Notes under the pieces: model-generated
What the model was told of the DNA's origin: nothing
Seen by the model: the letters and a program-made list of their open reading frames with translations, nothing else
Databases searched by the model: none
In this document: one piece after another, positions 54,790 through 64,000 of the stretch
How positions within the stretch are numbered: the stretch's first letter is position 1
Layout: the number at the start of each line of letters is the position of its first letter
Program-made: the position numbers and the translations under genes
DNA from: Gallionellaceae bacterium
Lineage (GTDB): Bacteria; Pseudomonadota; Gammaproteobacteria; Burkholderiales; Thiobacillaceae
Direction of reading: 5' to 3'
Assembly: GCA_028714735.1 (NCBI GenBank)
Contig: JAQTLU010000004.1
Coordinates: 62,001 to 126,000 of the forward strand
Length of the DNA: 64,000 bases

Positions 54790-55497
54790 CTACTCGCCCA
54801 GATAGGCGGCCTTTACCCCGGGATCATTCGCCAGCAGATCGCTGGATCCGGACAGTACCATGGCACCGCTTTCCATGACATAGCCGCGCTGGCTGACCTG
54901 CAAGGCCAGGTGGGCGTTCTGCTCGACCAGCAGGATGGTCACGCCTTCGCGGGCGATGTCGGTGATGGTCTGGTAGATCTTCTGCACCATCAACGGCGCC
55001 AGCCCCATGCTGGGTTCGTCCAGCAGCAACAGGCGCGGCCGCGCCATCATTGCCCGGCCGATCGCCAGCATCTGCTGTTCCCCGCCCGAAAGCGTGCCGG
55101 CCAGTTGTGTGCGACGTTCGGCTAGGCGGGGGAAAAGACGGTATACCCGCGCCAGATCGCTGCGCACAACAGCAGTGTCACGGCGACTGTAGGCCCCCAT
55201 ATCCAGGTTTTCCGCCACGGTCAGACGTCCGAAGATGCCCCGGCCTTCCGGCACCAGGGCCAGGCCGAGCCGGGCGATGGCATGGGTGGGACGGCCGCTG
55301 AGCCGCTCCCCTGCGAAGCGGATCTCGCCGCCGTGCTGCACCAGGCCCATCAAGCCCTTGAGGATGCTGCTCTTGCCGGCGCCGTTGGCGCCGATCAGGC
55401 AGACCAGTTCGCCCTCGCCGACCTCGAAGTCGACGCCACGGACGGCCTGGATGCCACCATAGTGGACCTTGAACCCCTTCGCCTCCAGCAGGCTCAT
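54790..55497 (-). CDS. livF: Branched-chain amino acid-type ABC transporter ATP-binding protein LivF
   Basis: A 235-residue ATPase: Walker A IGANGAGKSSIL, signature LSGGEQQMLAIGRAMM, Walker B LLLLDEPSMGLAPLM. The C-terminus GVKAAYLGE is typical of LivF. I start at ATG 55497 (MSLLEAKGFKVHYGGIQAVRGVDFEV). It is the last gene of livKHMGF. It is separated from livG by about 210 bp containing two copies of an 80-bp sequence, unusually long for a liv operon. Substrates could be branched-chain amino acids, amides or urea. Confidence 0.94.
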   Translation of the reverse strand: MSLLEAKGFKVHYGGIQAVRGVDFEVGEGELVCLIGANGAGKSSILKGLMGLVQHGGEIRFAGERLSGRPTHAIARLGLALVPEGRGIFGRLTVAENLDMGAYSRRDTAVVRSDLARVYRLFPRLAERRTQLAGTLSGGEQQMLAIGRAMMARPRLLLLDEPSMGLAPLMVQKIYQTITDIAREGVTILLVEQNAHLALQVSQRGYVMESGAMVLSGSSDLLANDPGVKAAYLGE

Positions 55498-55530
55498 GGC
55501 GCCACCTGTTCGCTCGTCGAGCTTAGGCAA

Positions 55531-55717
55531 ACGTCGCGCGTCGGTGGCCGGCGGCATGCGCGGCCGGCTGCACCTTCCTTCGGAAGGCACGGCCCCCTGC
55601 TCATGCCGCCACCTCCCCGATCGTCAGGGGTGGGCAGACGTTACGCGTCGGTGGCTGGAGGCATGCGCGGCCGGTCGCACCTTCCTTCGGAAGGCACTGC
55701 TCCCTGCTCATGCCTCC
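55531..55717. repeat. Tandem 80-bp direct repeat, period 107 bp, in the livG-livF spacer
   Basis: Copy 1 at 55531-55610 and copy 2 at 55638-55717 differ at about 10 positions. Each contains CCTTCC-TTC-GGAAGG, a 6-bp-stem hairpin. Copy 2 overlaps the last codons of livG, so copy 1 looks like a duplicated livG 3' end. The hairpins would be in the mRNA between livG and livF and could lower livF expression. Confidence 0.8.
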
Positions 55718-56463
55718 CCTCCCAGATAGGCTTCGATCACGGCCGGGTCCTTCTGCACCGCCTCCGGCGCGCCTTCGGCGATCTTGCGGCCATAGTCGAG
55801 CACGGCGACCCGGTCGCACAGGCCCATGACCAGTTTGACGTCGTGCTCGATCAGCAGCAGGGTGATACCGGAATTGCGCAGCTTCTGGAACAGTTCGCTC
55901 ATCTCGCGGCGCTCGCTGGGGTTCATGCCGGCCACCGGCTCGTCGAGCGCGAGCAGTTTCGGCTCGGTGGCCAGCGCACGGGCGATCTCGAGCCGGCGCT
56001 GGTCGCCGTAGGCCAGGTGTCCCGCCAGCGCACGGCCCTTGCCGGCCAGGCCGACGAAGGCCATCAAATCATGGGCGCGTTCCCGGGTTTCCCGCTCCTC
56101 GGTCCGGCTGGCCGGGCCACGCAGCACCGCGCCCAGCACGCCGGTGCGGGTTTGGATGTGGCGTCCGACCATGACGTTTTCCAGGGCCGTCATGTTGGCG
56201 AACAGGCGGATGTTCTGGAAGGTGCGGGCAAAGCCCAGGCCGACGATTCGATGCGGCTTGGCATTCTGGACGGCGACGCCGCGCAGTCTGATCGCCCCCT
56301 CGCTGACCGAGTACAACCCGGTCATGCAGTTGAACAGGGTGGTCTTGCCGGCGCCGTTGGGTCCGATCAGGCCATAGATCTCACCGGCCCCGACCGAAAG
56401 CGAGACATCCTCCAGCGCGGCCAGGCCGCCGAAGCGCTTGCTTACCTTGTCGACCGACAGCAT
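55708..56463 (-). CDS. livG: ABC transporter ATP-binding protein LivG
   Basis: A 251-residue ATPase with Walker A IGPNGAGKTTLF, the LivG-typical GFARTFQNIRLFANMTALENVMVGRH, the signature-like LAYGDQRRLEIARAL and Walker B LLALDEPVAGMNPSE. I start at ATG 56463; a GTG at 56472 that follows the livM stop closely is also possible. It is 11 bp downstream of livM. Its 3' end is part of the direct repeat shared with the livG-livF spacer. Confidence 0.95.
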   Translation of the reverse strand: MLSVDKVSKRFGGLAALEDVSLSVGAGEIYGLIGPNGAGKTTLFNCMTGLYSVSEGAIRLRGVAVQNAKPHRIVGLGFARTFQNIRLFANMTALENVMVGRHIQTRTGVLGAVLRGPASRTEERETRERAHDLMAFVGLAGKGRALAGHLAYGDQRRLEIARALATEPKLLALDEPVAGMNPSERREMSELFQKLRNSGITLLLIEHDVKLVMGLCDRVAVLDYGRKIAEGAPEAVQKDPAVIEAYLGGEA

Positions 56464-56474
56464 GGCATCCACGT

Positions 56475-57587
56475 TCAAGCCTTGGCGTCGTAGAGGCTGG
56501 CCTGTTCCTGCTCGGCCACGCTGTCCTCGGCGGTGAACTCGCGCTTGCGCTGGCGGGACGGGATCAGGCCGGCCGGGCGGTACAGCATCATCACTACCAT
56601 GGCCAGGCCGAACAACAGCATGCGCAGGTCGTTCGGGTCGACCGCGACATGGCCGATCATGGCGCGCTGCCAGTCGCCGATGTAACGCAGCGCCTCGGGC
56701 AGTACGGTCAGCAGCACCGCGCCCAAAATGACGCCGGGGATGTTGCCCATGCCGCCCAGGACGATCATGCACAGGATCATGATCGACTCCATCAGGTTGA
56801 AGCTCTCCGGGCTGATGAAGCCCTGGAAGGCGGCGAACAGGCCGCCGGCCAGGCCGCCGAACATGGCGCCCATGGCGAAGGCGAGCAGTTTGATGTTGCG
56901 GGTATTGATGCCCATCGCGGCGGCGGCCACCTCGTCCTCGCGGATCGCCGCCCAGGCGCGGCCGATGCGGGAATCCTGCAGGCGCATGGCGACCAGGATG
57001 GTCGCCAGGGTCAGGACGAGAAACAGGTAGTAATAAAGGTGCGGCGAGGACAACTGGATGCCGAACACGTGCGCGGTCTGTCCCAGGGACAGGCCGCCGA
57101 TGTGGATCGGGTCGATCAGGTTGATCCCCTGCGGCCCGTTGGTGATGTTCACCGGGGCGTCCAGGTTGTTCAGGAAGATGCGGATGATCTCGCCGAAGCC
57201 CAGGGTGACGATGGCCAGATAGTCGCCGCGCAGGCGCAGGGTCGGTGCGCCGAGCAGGACGCCGAACAGCCCGGCCAGCATCGCACCCAGCGGCAAGGCC
57301 AGCCAGAACGGCAGGTGCAGGCCGAAATGCGGGCTGCCCAGCCAGGCATACAGGTAGGCGCCGAGGGCATAGAAGGCGATGTAGCCGAGGTCCAGCAGGC
57401 CGGCGTAGCCGACCACGATATTCAGCCCGAGCGCCAGCATTGCATACAGTAGCGCGAAGTCGAGCACGCGCACCCAGCTGCGGCCCAGGCCGGCGCCGAC
57501 CAGGAAGGGCAGCGCGACCAGGAGGACCGCGAGCAGGCCGAAGGCGATGCGCGGGTTATGGCGCAACCATCTAAGCGCGGCTGGCAA
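56475..57587 (-). CDS. livM: ABC transporter permease LivM
   Basis: Inner-membrane permease of about 370 residues with eight to ten hydrophobic helices (FGLLAVLLVALPFLVGAGLG; FALLYAMLALGLNIVVGYAGLLDLGYIAFYALGAY). It has the family loop EVAAAAMGINTRNIKLLAFAMGAMFGGLAGGLFA. The best-supported start is a TTG at 57587, with GGGAG six bases upstream and a 17-bp overlap with livH; no ATG lies near in frame. The hydrophilic C-terminus (SRQRKREFTAEDSVAEQEQASLYDAKA) is longer than usual. Confidence 0.92.
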   Translation of the reverse strand: MPAALRWLRHNPRIAFGLLAVLLVALPFLVGAGLGRSWVRVLDFALLYAMLALGLNIVVGYAGLLDLGYIAFYALGAYLYAWLGSPHFGLHLPFWLALPLGAMLAGLFGVLLGAPTLRLRGDYLAIVTLGFGEIIRIFLNNLDAPVNITNGPQGINLIDPIHIGGLSLGQTAHVFGIQLSSPHLYYYLFLVLTLATILVAMRLQDSRIGRAWAAIREDEVAAAAMGINTRNIKLLAFAMGAMFGGLAGGLFAAFQGFISPESFNLMESIMILCMIVLGGMGNIPGVILGAVLLTVLPEALRYIGDWQRAMIGHVAVDPNDLRMLLFGLAMVVMMLYRPAGLIPSRQRKREFTAEDSVAEQEQASLYDAKA

Positions 57588-58500
57588 CCCGTTCTCCCAA
57601 CAGGCCAGAGGGCCGGAACACCAGGACCAGGATCAGCACCATGAAGGCGAACACGTCCTGGTAATTGCTGCCCAGGAAGCCGCCGGTCAGGTCGCCGATG
57701 TAGCCCGCGCCCAGGGCCTCGATCACGCCCAGCAGGAGGCCGCCCAGCACCGCGCCCGTGATATTGCCGATGCCGCCCAGCACCGCCGCCGAAAAGGCCT
57801 TCAGGCCGAGCAGGAAACCCATGTAGTAATGCGCCAGGCCATAGTAGGCGCTCACCATCACACCGGCGATGGCGGCCAGTGCCGAGCCGATGATGAAGGT
57901 GGCGGAGATCACCGTGTTGACGTTCACGCCCATCAGTTCGGCCACCTCGCGCGACTGCGCGGTAGCGCGCATGGCACGGCCGAGCCGGGTATGGTTGACC
58001 AGGAAGACCAGGCCGAACATGGTGAGGATGGAGAGCGCGACGATGGCAATCTGCAGGTCGCTCACGGTCGCCCCCAGGAGGTCGTGGCGGCCGCGCGGCA
58101 GGATGGCCGGGAAGGAGACATAGCCGCGGCCCCAGATCAGCATGGCGGCATTCTGCAGGACGATCGAGACGCCGATCGCGGTGATCAGCGGCGCCAGGCG
58201 CGGCGCCTTGCGCAACGGCCGGTAGGCCACCCGCTCGATCACGAAGCCGAGCGCCATGCAGGCCGGCACCGCGACCAGGACGCCGGCCAGCAGGACCATC
58301 ATGCCGGGCAGTTCGGGATGGGCGCCCAGCAACGCCCCGATCACCGCCAGGGCCACCATGGCGCCGATCATGGTCACTTCGCCATGGGCGAAATTGATCA
58401 GTTCGAGGATGCCGTAGACCATGGTGTAGCCGAGGGCGACCAGGGCATAGATGCTGCCCAGGACCAGACCGTTGATGAGTTGCTGTATGAAGATGTCCAT
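57571..58500 (-). CDS. livH: ABC transporter permease LivH
   Basis: A 309-residue membrane permease starting MDIFIQQLINGLVLGSIYALVALGYTMVYGILELINFAHGEV, the hallmark of LivH/UrtB-type proteins. The conserved loop RAMRATAQSREVAELMGVNVNTVISATFIIGSALAAIAG is followed by GLKAFSAAVLGGIGNITGAVLGG. It overlaps livM by 17 bp and lies 31 bp after livK. Confidence 0.95.
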   Translation of the reverse strand: MDIFIQQLINGLVLGSIYALVALGYTMVYGILELINFAHGEVTMIGAMVALAVIGALLGAHPELPGMMVLLAGVLVAVPACMALGFVIERVAYRPLRKAPRLAPLITAIGVSIVLQNAAMLIWGRGYVSFPAILPRGRHDLLGATVSDLQIAIVALSILTMFGLVFLVNHTRLGRAMRATAQSREVAELMGVNVNTVISATFIIGSALAAIAGVMVSAYYGLAHYYMGFLLGLKAFSAAVLGGIGNITGAVLGGLLLGVIEALGAGYIGDLTGGFLGSNYQDVFAFMVLILVLVFRPSGLLGERVASRA

Positions 58501-58531
58501 GGTCTTGCTCTCCGCCCATTAAGGGCGGGGG

Positions 58532-59677
58532 TTACTTCACTGTTTCCAGCACCGACCAGGCGCCGTTCTTGACCTGATACAGGGTCACCGCGCCGCCGGC
58601 GGTATCGCCCTTGGCATCGAAGCGCAACGGACCGGTCACGCCGGCATGGTCGGTCTTCGGCAGTGCGGCCAGCACCTTGGCCGGTTCGGCCGAATCGGCC
58701 CGCCGCATGGCGGCGACCAGGATCTCCACGGCATCATAGGCATAGGGCGCGTAGACCTGGATGGGACCGTACTTGGCCTCGAATCGCTGCTTGAACTCGA
58801 CGCCGCCGGGCATGGCGTCGAGCGGCAGGCCGGGCGAGGAGGCGACCACGCCCTCGGCGTCGGCGCCGGCCAGCTTGATGAAGTTGATGTTCTGCAGGCC
58901 GTCGCCGCCGAGCAGCTTGGCGGTCAGGCCCAGGCGCTTCATCTGGCGTGCCATCGGGCCGCCCTGCGGGTCCATGCCGCCGAAGAAGACCAGGTCGGCC
59001 GCCTTGCCCTTGATGCTGGTCAGGATGGCGGTGAAGTCGGTCGACTTGTCGCTGGTGTATTCCCGTGCGACCACGGTGGCGCCGGCCGCCGCCGCAGCCT
59101 TTTCGAATTCGTCCGCCAGGCCCTGGCCGTAGGCGGTGCGATCGTCGATGATGGCCACTTTCTTTACGCCCATGTTGGCGACGGCGAACTGGCCGAGCGC
59201 CTTGCCCTGCTGGGCGTCGTTGGCCATCACCCGGTAGGCGGTGTTGTAGCCCTGGTTGGTATAGGCGGTCGCGGTGGCCGAGGGGGAGATCTGCGGGATG
59301 CCGGCATCGTGGTAGATCTTCGAGGCCGGGATGGTGGTGCCGGAGTTGAGGTGTCCGATGACCGCCTTGACGCCCTGGTCGACCAGCTTCTGGGCCACGT
59401 TGGTGGCGGTCTTGGGATCGGCCGCGTCATCCTCGCTGACCAGTTCCAGCTTGACCGGCTTGCCGGCCAGGGTCAGGCCCTTGGCGTTGATCTCATCGAT
59501 CGCCAGGCGGGCGCCGTTGTCGTTGTCCTTGCCGATATGCGACTGTGCACCGGTGAGCGGCGCTACCGAGCCGATGCGGATGATTTCGACGCCATCCGAG
59601 GTGGTCTTGTCCTGGCCGCAGCCGGCAAGCAGACCGAAAATCGAGAGGGTAAGGGCAGACAGATGACCGATACGCAT
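58532..59677 (-). CDS. livK: Periplasmic branched-chain amino acid-type binding lipoprotein LivK
   Basis: Substrate-binding component of 381 residues with a lipoprotein signal (LTLSIFGLLAGCGQ). The Leu/Ile/Val-binding fold follows: IRIGSVAPLTGAQSHIGKDNDNGARLAIDEIN, then KLELVSEDDAADPKTATNVAQKLVDQGVKAVIGHLNSGTTIPAS, and VAIIDDRTAYGQGLADEFEKA. A lipid anchor on LivK is less common in Gram-negative bacteria and would tether it to the membrane. The ATG at 59677 gives a proper signal. It is the first gene of the liv operon, and the convergent-side terminator of the cytochrome gene lies upstream. Confidence 0.93.
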   Translation of the reverse strand: MRIGHLSALTLSIFGLLAGCGQDKTTSDGVEIIRIGSVAPLTGAQSHIGKDNDNGARLAIDEINAKGLTLAGKPVKLELVSEDDAADPKTATNVAQKLVDQGVKAVIGHLNSGTTIPASKIYHDAGIPQISPSATATAYTNQGYNTAYRVMANDAQQGKALGQFAVANMGVKKVAIIDDRTAYGQGLADEFEKAAAAAGATVVAREYTSDKSTDFTAILTSIKGKAADLVFFGGMDPQGGPMARQMKRLGLTAKLLGGDGLQNINFIKLAGADAEGVVASSPGLPLDAMPGGVEFKQRFEAKYGPIQVYAPYAYDAVEILVAAMRRADSAEPAKVLAALPKTDHAGVTGPLRFDAKGDTAGGAVTLYQVKNGAWSVLETVK

Positions 59678-59740
59678 AGGTGTTCCCTGGCAAAATGACC
59701 AAACCGGTGATTTATACCATGGCAGGGCGAGCGGGCAATA

Positions 59741-59767
59741 AAAAAGGCCGGACATGCCGGCCTTTTT
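59741..59767 (-). terminator. Terminator after the cytochrome c gene
   Basis: AAAAAGGCCGG and CCGGCCTTTTT form a perfect 11-bp stem with a 5-nt loop and U-tract on either strand. It lies 16 bp beyond the cytochrome stop and separates it from the liv operon. Confidence 0.93.
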
Positions 59768-59782
59768 GAGTGCGGATGCTGA

Positions 59783-60082
59783 TTACAGGGACAGCACCCA
59801 CTTGACCAGGGCCTCGGCCTCGTCGGGCTTGACGCCGGGCTGCGGCGGCATCGGGACATTGCCCCAGACGCCCTTGCCGCCCTTCTGGATGACGCCCAGC
59901 AGATGCTCTTCGGCCTTGGCGTCGCCCTTGTATTTGTTGGCGACATCCTTGAAGGCCGGGCCGACGACTTTCTTGTCGATCTGGTGGCAGCTCAGGCAGG
60001 CCTTGGACTGGGCCAGCTTCTGGTCAGCCATGGCGGTACCGGACAACGCGAGCAGGGCGGCGACGATCAGGGTAACTTTCAT
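59783..60082 (-). CDS. Class I c-type cytochrome (c551/c8-like)
   Basis: Periplasmic electron carrier of 99 residues. A Sec signal (TLIVAALLALSGTAMA) is followed by haem motif CLSCH at 29-33. The axial methionine is M78 in NVPMPPQ, with the typical VGPAFKDVANKYKGDAKAEEHLLGVIQKGG. Such cytochromes pass electrons to terminal oxidases or cd1 nitrite reductase; a role in sulfur or nitrogen respiration is inferred. The start at 60082 has AAGGAG upstream, and the gene has its own terminator. Confidence 0.95.
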   Translation of the reverse strand: MKVTLIVAALLALSGTAMADQKLAQSKACLSCHQIDKKVVGPAFKDVANKYKGDAKAEEHLLGVIQKGGKGVWGNVPMPPQPGVKPDEAEALVKWVLSL

Positions 60083-60171
60083 GTGTATTCTCCTTGGTCT
60101 AATAGAGCAACTCTTTAGCGGTGCGATCCGCACGCGAGGTTTTAGCTGCGGCACGCATCTTAATGCATAGC

Positions 60172-62190
<2,019 letters not shown>

Positions 62191-62254
62191 CTGCGGCATT
62201 TCCTGAAGCGAATGCCGCCAGTGTAGGGAAGCGCCGTTAAGCTGACAAATATAG

Positions 62255-63568
62255 TCAGGTATCGAGCAGGGTCAAGGTGGCCTCGTTGAGCTGGGTCATC
62301 TCCGCCTCGCCGATGCAATAGGGCGGCATGAAATAGACCGTGTTGCCGATCGGCCGGATGAACACGCCGAGATCGAGCGCGCGACGGTGGAAGTCGGCGG
62401 CGAAGCCGGGCGCGGCGTCGGCCACGTCGAAGGCCCAGATCATCCCGGCCTGGCGGAAGTGGCGCACCCGAGGGTGGCCGCGCAGCTCGGCCAGCATCTC
62501 GGTGAAGCGCGCCGACTTGGTGCGGTTGCGTGCGATCACGTCGTCCTGCGCGAAGATGTCCAGCACCGCCAGGGCGGCCCGGCAGGCGAGCGGATTGCCG
62601 GTGTAGGAATGGGAATGCAGGAAGCCGCGCGCGGTGCGGTCGTCGTAGAAGGCGGCGTAGATCTCGTCCCGGGTCAGCACCGCCGAGAGCGGCAGGTAGC
62701 CGCCGGTGATGCCCTTGGACAGGCAGATGAAATCGGCGATGTCGGCGACCCTGGCGGCCGCCTGCTCGCAGGCGAACATGGTCCCGGTGCGGCCGAAGCC
62801 GACCGCGATCTCGTCGGCGATCAGGTGCACGTCGTGGCGGTCGCAGACTTCGCGCAGCCGGGCCAGATAGGCCGGATGGTGCATGGCCATGCCGGCCGCA
62901 CCCTGGACCAGGGGCTCGACGATCACCGCCGCCGTGGTGTCGGCGTGGTCGACCAGCCAGACCTCCAGGTCGGCGGCGGCGCGCAGGGCATAGGTCTCGG
63001 CCGACTCGCCCGGTTCGGCCAGGCGCCAGTCCGGGCTCATGGCCTGGTGGCTGTTCCTCAGCAAGGGCGCATAGGTGTCCTTGAACAGGGCGACATCGGT
63101 GACCGACAGGGCGCCCAGGGTCTCGCCGTGGTAGCCGTTCTTGAGGCTGACGAAACCGGTCTTGTCCGGCTGGCCGCTGTTGCGCCAGTAGTGGAAGCTC
63201 ATCTTGAGGGCGATCTCGGTCGCCGAGGCACCGTCGGAGGCGTAGAAGGCATGGCCGAGGCCGGTCAGGCTCGCCAGCCGTTCCGACAGTTCCACCACCG
63301 GGGCATGGGTGCAGCCGGCCAGGATGACGTGCTCGATCCGGCTCAACTGGTCGACGATGGCGGCGTTGATGCGCGGCTCGGCGTGGCCGAACAGGTTCAC
63401 CCACCAGGACGAGACGGCATCCAGATAACGGCGGCCATCGTAATCGATCAGCCACGGACCCTCGCCCCGGGCGATGGGCAGCGGCGGCATCGCCTCCAGC
63501 TGCTTCATCTGGGTGCAGGGGTGCCAGAGGGCGGTTCGGGTGCGGTCCAGCCAGTCGGAATTGCTCAT
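62255..63568 (-). CDS. bioA: Adenosylmethionine-8-amino-7-oxononanoate aminotransferase
   Basis: PLP enzyme of biotin synthesis that makes 7,8-diaminopelargonate with S-adenosylmethionine as amino donor. The 437 residues start [19 protein letters not shown], followed by [21 protein letters not shown] and [36 protein letters not shown] comes next, and the PLP lysine is in [16 protein letters not shown]. It stands apart from other bio genes in this window. The spacing to the CusA fragment is 40 bp. Confidence 0.96.
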   Translation of the reverse strand: MSNSDWLDRTRTALWHPCTQMKQLEAMPPLPIARGEGPWLIDYDGRRYLDAVSSWWVNLFGHAEPRINAAIVDQLSRIEHVILAGCTHAPVVELSERLASLTGLGHAFYASDGASATEIALKMSFHYWRNSGQPDKTGFVSLKNGYHGETLGALSVTDVALFKDTYAPLLRNSHQAMSPDWRLAEPGESAETYALRAAADLEVWLVDHADTTAAVIVEPLVQGAAGMAMHHPAYLARLREVCDRHDVHLIADEIAVGFGRTGTMFACEQAAARVADIADFICLSKGITGGYLPLSAVLTRDEIYAAFYDDRTARGFLHSHSYTGNPLACRAALAVLDIFAQDDVIARNRTKSARFTEMLAELRGHPRVRHFRQAGMIWAFDVADAAPGFAADFHRRALDLGVFIRPIGNTVYFMPPYCIGEAEMTQLNEATLTLLDT

Positions 63569-63608
63569 CGCGAAATCTTAACGGGCATTGCCGGACAAGT
63601 GTTGTCGC

Positions 63609-64000
63609 CTACTCCTTGAATTCGCGCCGCCGCCACATCATGTAGACCACCGGGATGACGAACATCGACAGCAGCGGCGCGGTGATCATGCCGCCCAGCA
63701 TGGGCGCGGCGATGCGCTGCATGACCTCGCTGCCGGTGCCGCCGCCGACCATGATCGGAAACAGGCCGGCCAGGATCACCGCCACGGTCATGGCCTTGGG
63801 CCGCACCCGCATCACGGCGCCGTCCATGATCGCCGCCAACAGGTCGGCCCGGGTGTTGTAGCAGCCCTCGGCCTGGCGTTTCTTCACCGCCTGGTCGAGA
63901 TAGATCAGCATCACCACGCCGAACTCGGCCGCCACCCCGGCCAGGGCGATGAAGCCGACCGCCACCGCCACCGACATGTTGAAGCCGAGCAAATAGATCA
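63609..64000 (-). CDS. CusA/CzcA-type heavy-metal RND pump, C-terminal end only
   Basis: About 130 residues at the C-terminus of a heavy-metal efflux RND permease. Visible are the last membrane helices: [96 protein letters not shown]. The pattern fits CusA/SilA (Cu/Ag) better than CzcA. The 5' part lies beyond the window end, so the gene is incomplete only because of the window. If it is CusA, the Met-rich exported protein at 53979-54641 might belong to the same metal response, but they are 9 kb apart. Confidence 0.9.
   Translation of the reverse strand, partial: IYLLGFNMSVAVAVGFIALAGVAAEFGVVMLIYLDQAVKKRQAEGCYNTRADLLAAIMDGAVMRVRPKAMTVAVILAGLFPIMVGGGTGSEVMQRIAAPMLGGMITAPLLSMFVIPVVYMMWRRREFKE

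Overview
This 64 kb window is a chromosomal segment of a high-GC betaproteobacterium. Gene content and order suggest a chemolithoautotroph of the Thiobacillaceae/Nitrosomonadales kind. The clues are a tkt-gap-pgk-pyk-fba cluster of the Calvin/gluconeogenic type, a gshA of the acidophile/betaproteobacterial type, an isolated beta-carbonic anhydrase, a sulfane-sulfur-type ArsR regulon, small c-type cytochromes, and zapA-6S RNA-ygfA in the classical order. The lineage is inferred from sequence reading only; no database search was possible.

Layout. 1-3.2 kb: argA (incomplete), rsmE, a thioredoxin-like protein and an inositol-phosphatase-family gene. 3.4-10.4 kb: tkt, gap, pgk, pyk and fba on the plus strand, closed by a strong terminator. 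10.4-11.6 kb: a lower-GC islet with a hypothetical membrane protein flanked by an 11-bp inverted repeat and a ParDE-type toxin-antitoxin pair. 11.7-16 kb: a two-gene RND efflux system. 16-19.4 kb: two lipoproteins, purC and an rRNA methyltransferase. 19.4-23.4 kb: dinB-like, apbE, gshB, a 37-codon ORF wedged between gshB and gshA, and gshA. 23.5-26 kb: a beta-carbonic anhydrase with a sigma-54 promoter, divergent from a sigma-54 activator. 26.3-28.9 kb: trmL, an AT-rich foreign-looking gene, a second-type rsgA, and a duplicated 3' piece of trmL. 29-38.5 kb: a long minus-strand array (ArsR-family regulator, TolC, adaptor, RND pump, DUF2892, rhodanese, grxC, trxC, secB, gpsA) that links reactive-sulfur sensing to thiol chemistry and export. 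38.6-43.6 kb: gpmI, envC, ctpA and moeB. 43.6-51.7 kb: slmA, ygfZ, corC, ybeY, phoH, miaB, tRNA-Met(CAT), gluQ and msbA on the minus strand. 51.8-53.3 kb: a ZapB-like coiled coil, zapA, 6S RNA and ygfA. 53.2-54.7 kb: two paralogous exported proteins built from 13-residue repeats, one about 20% methionine. 54.8-59.7 kb: livFGMHK branched-chain amino acid/urea-type ABC transporter. 59.8-64 kb: cytochrome c, a YyaL-type thioredoxin-domain protein, bioA, and the C-terminal end of a CusA/CzcA pump.

Most noteworthy: (1) the carbonic anhydrase/sigma-54 activator pair has a textbook -24/-12 promoter and two phased palindromic activator sites; (2) two copies of an inverted-repeat element each start exactly at a stop codon and end at the next ribosome-binding site, with compensatory base changes in an internal hairpin; (3) the tandem Met-rich and Met-poor 13-residue-repeat exported proteins; (4) the ATGA/TGATG-coupled micro-ORF between gshA and gshB; (5) the trmL 3' duplication bracketing atypical DNA.
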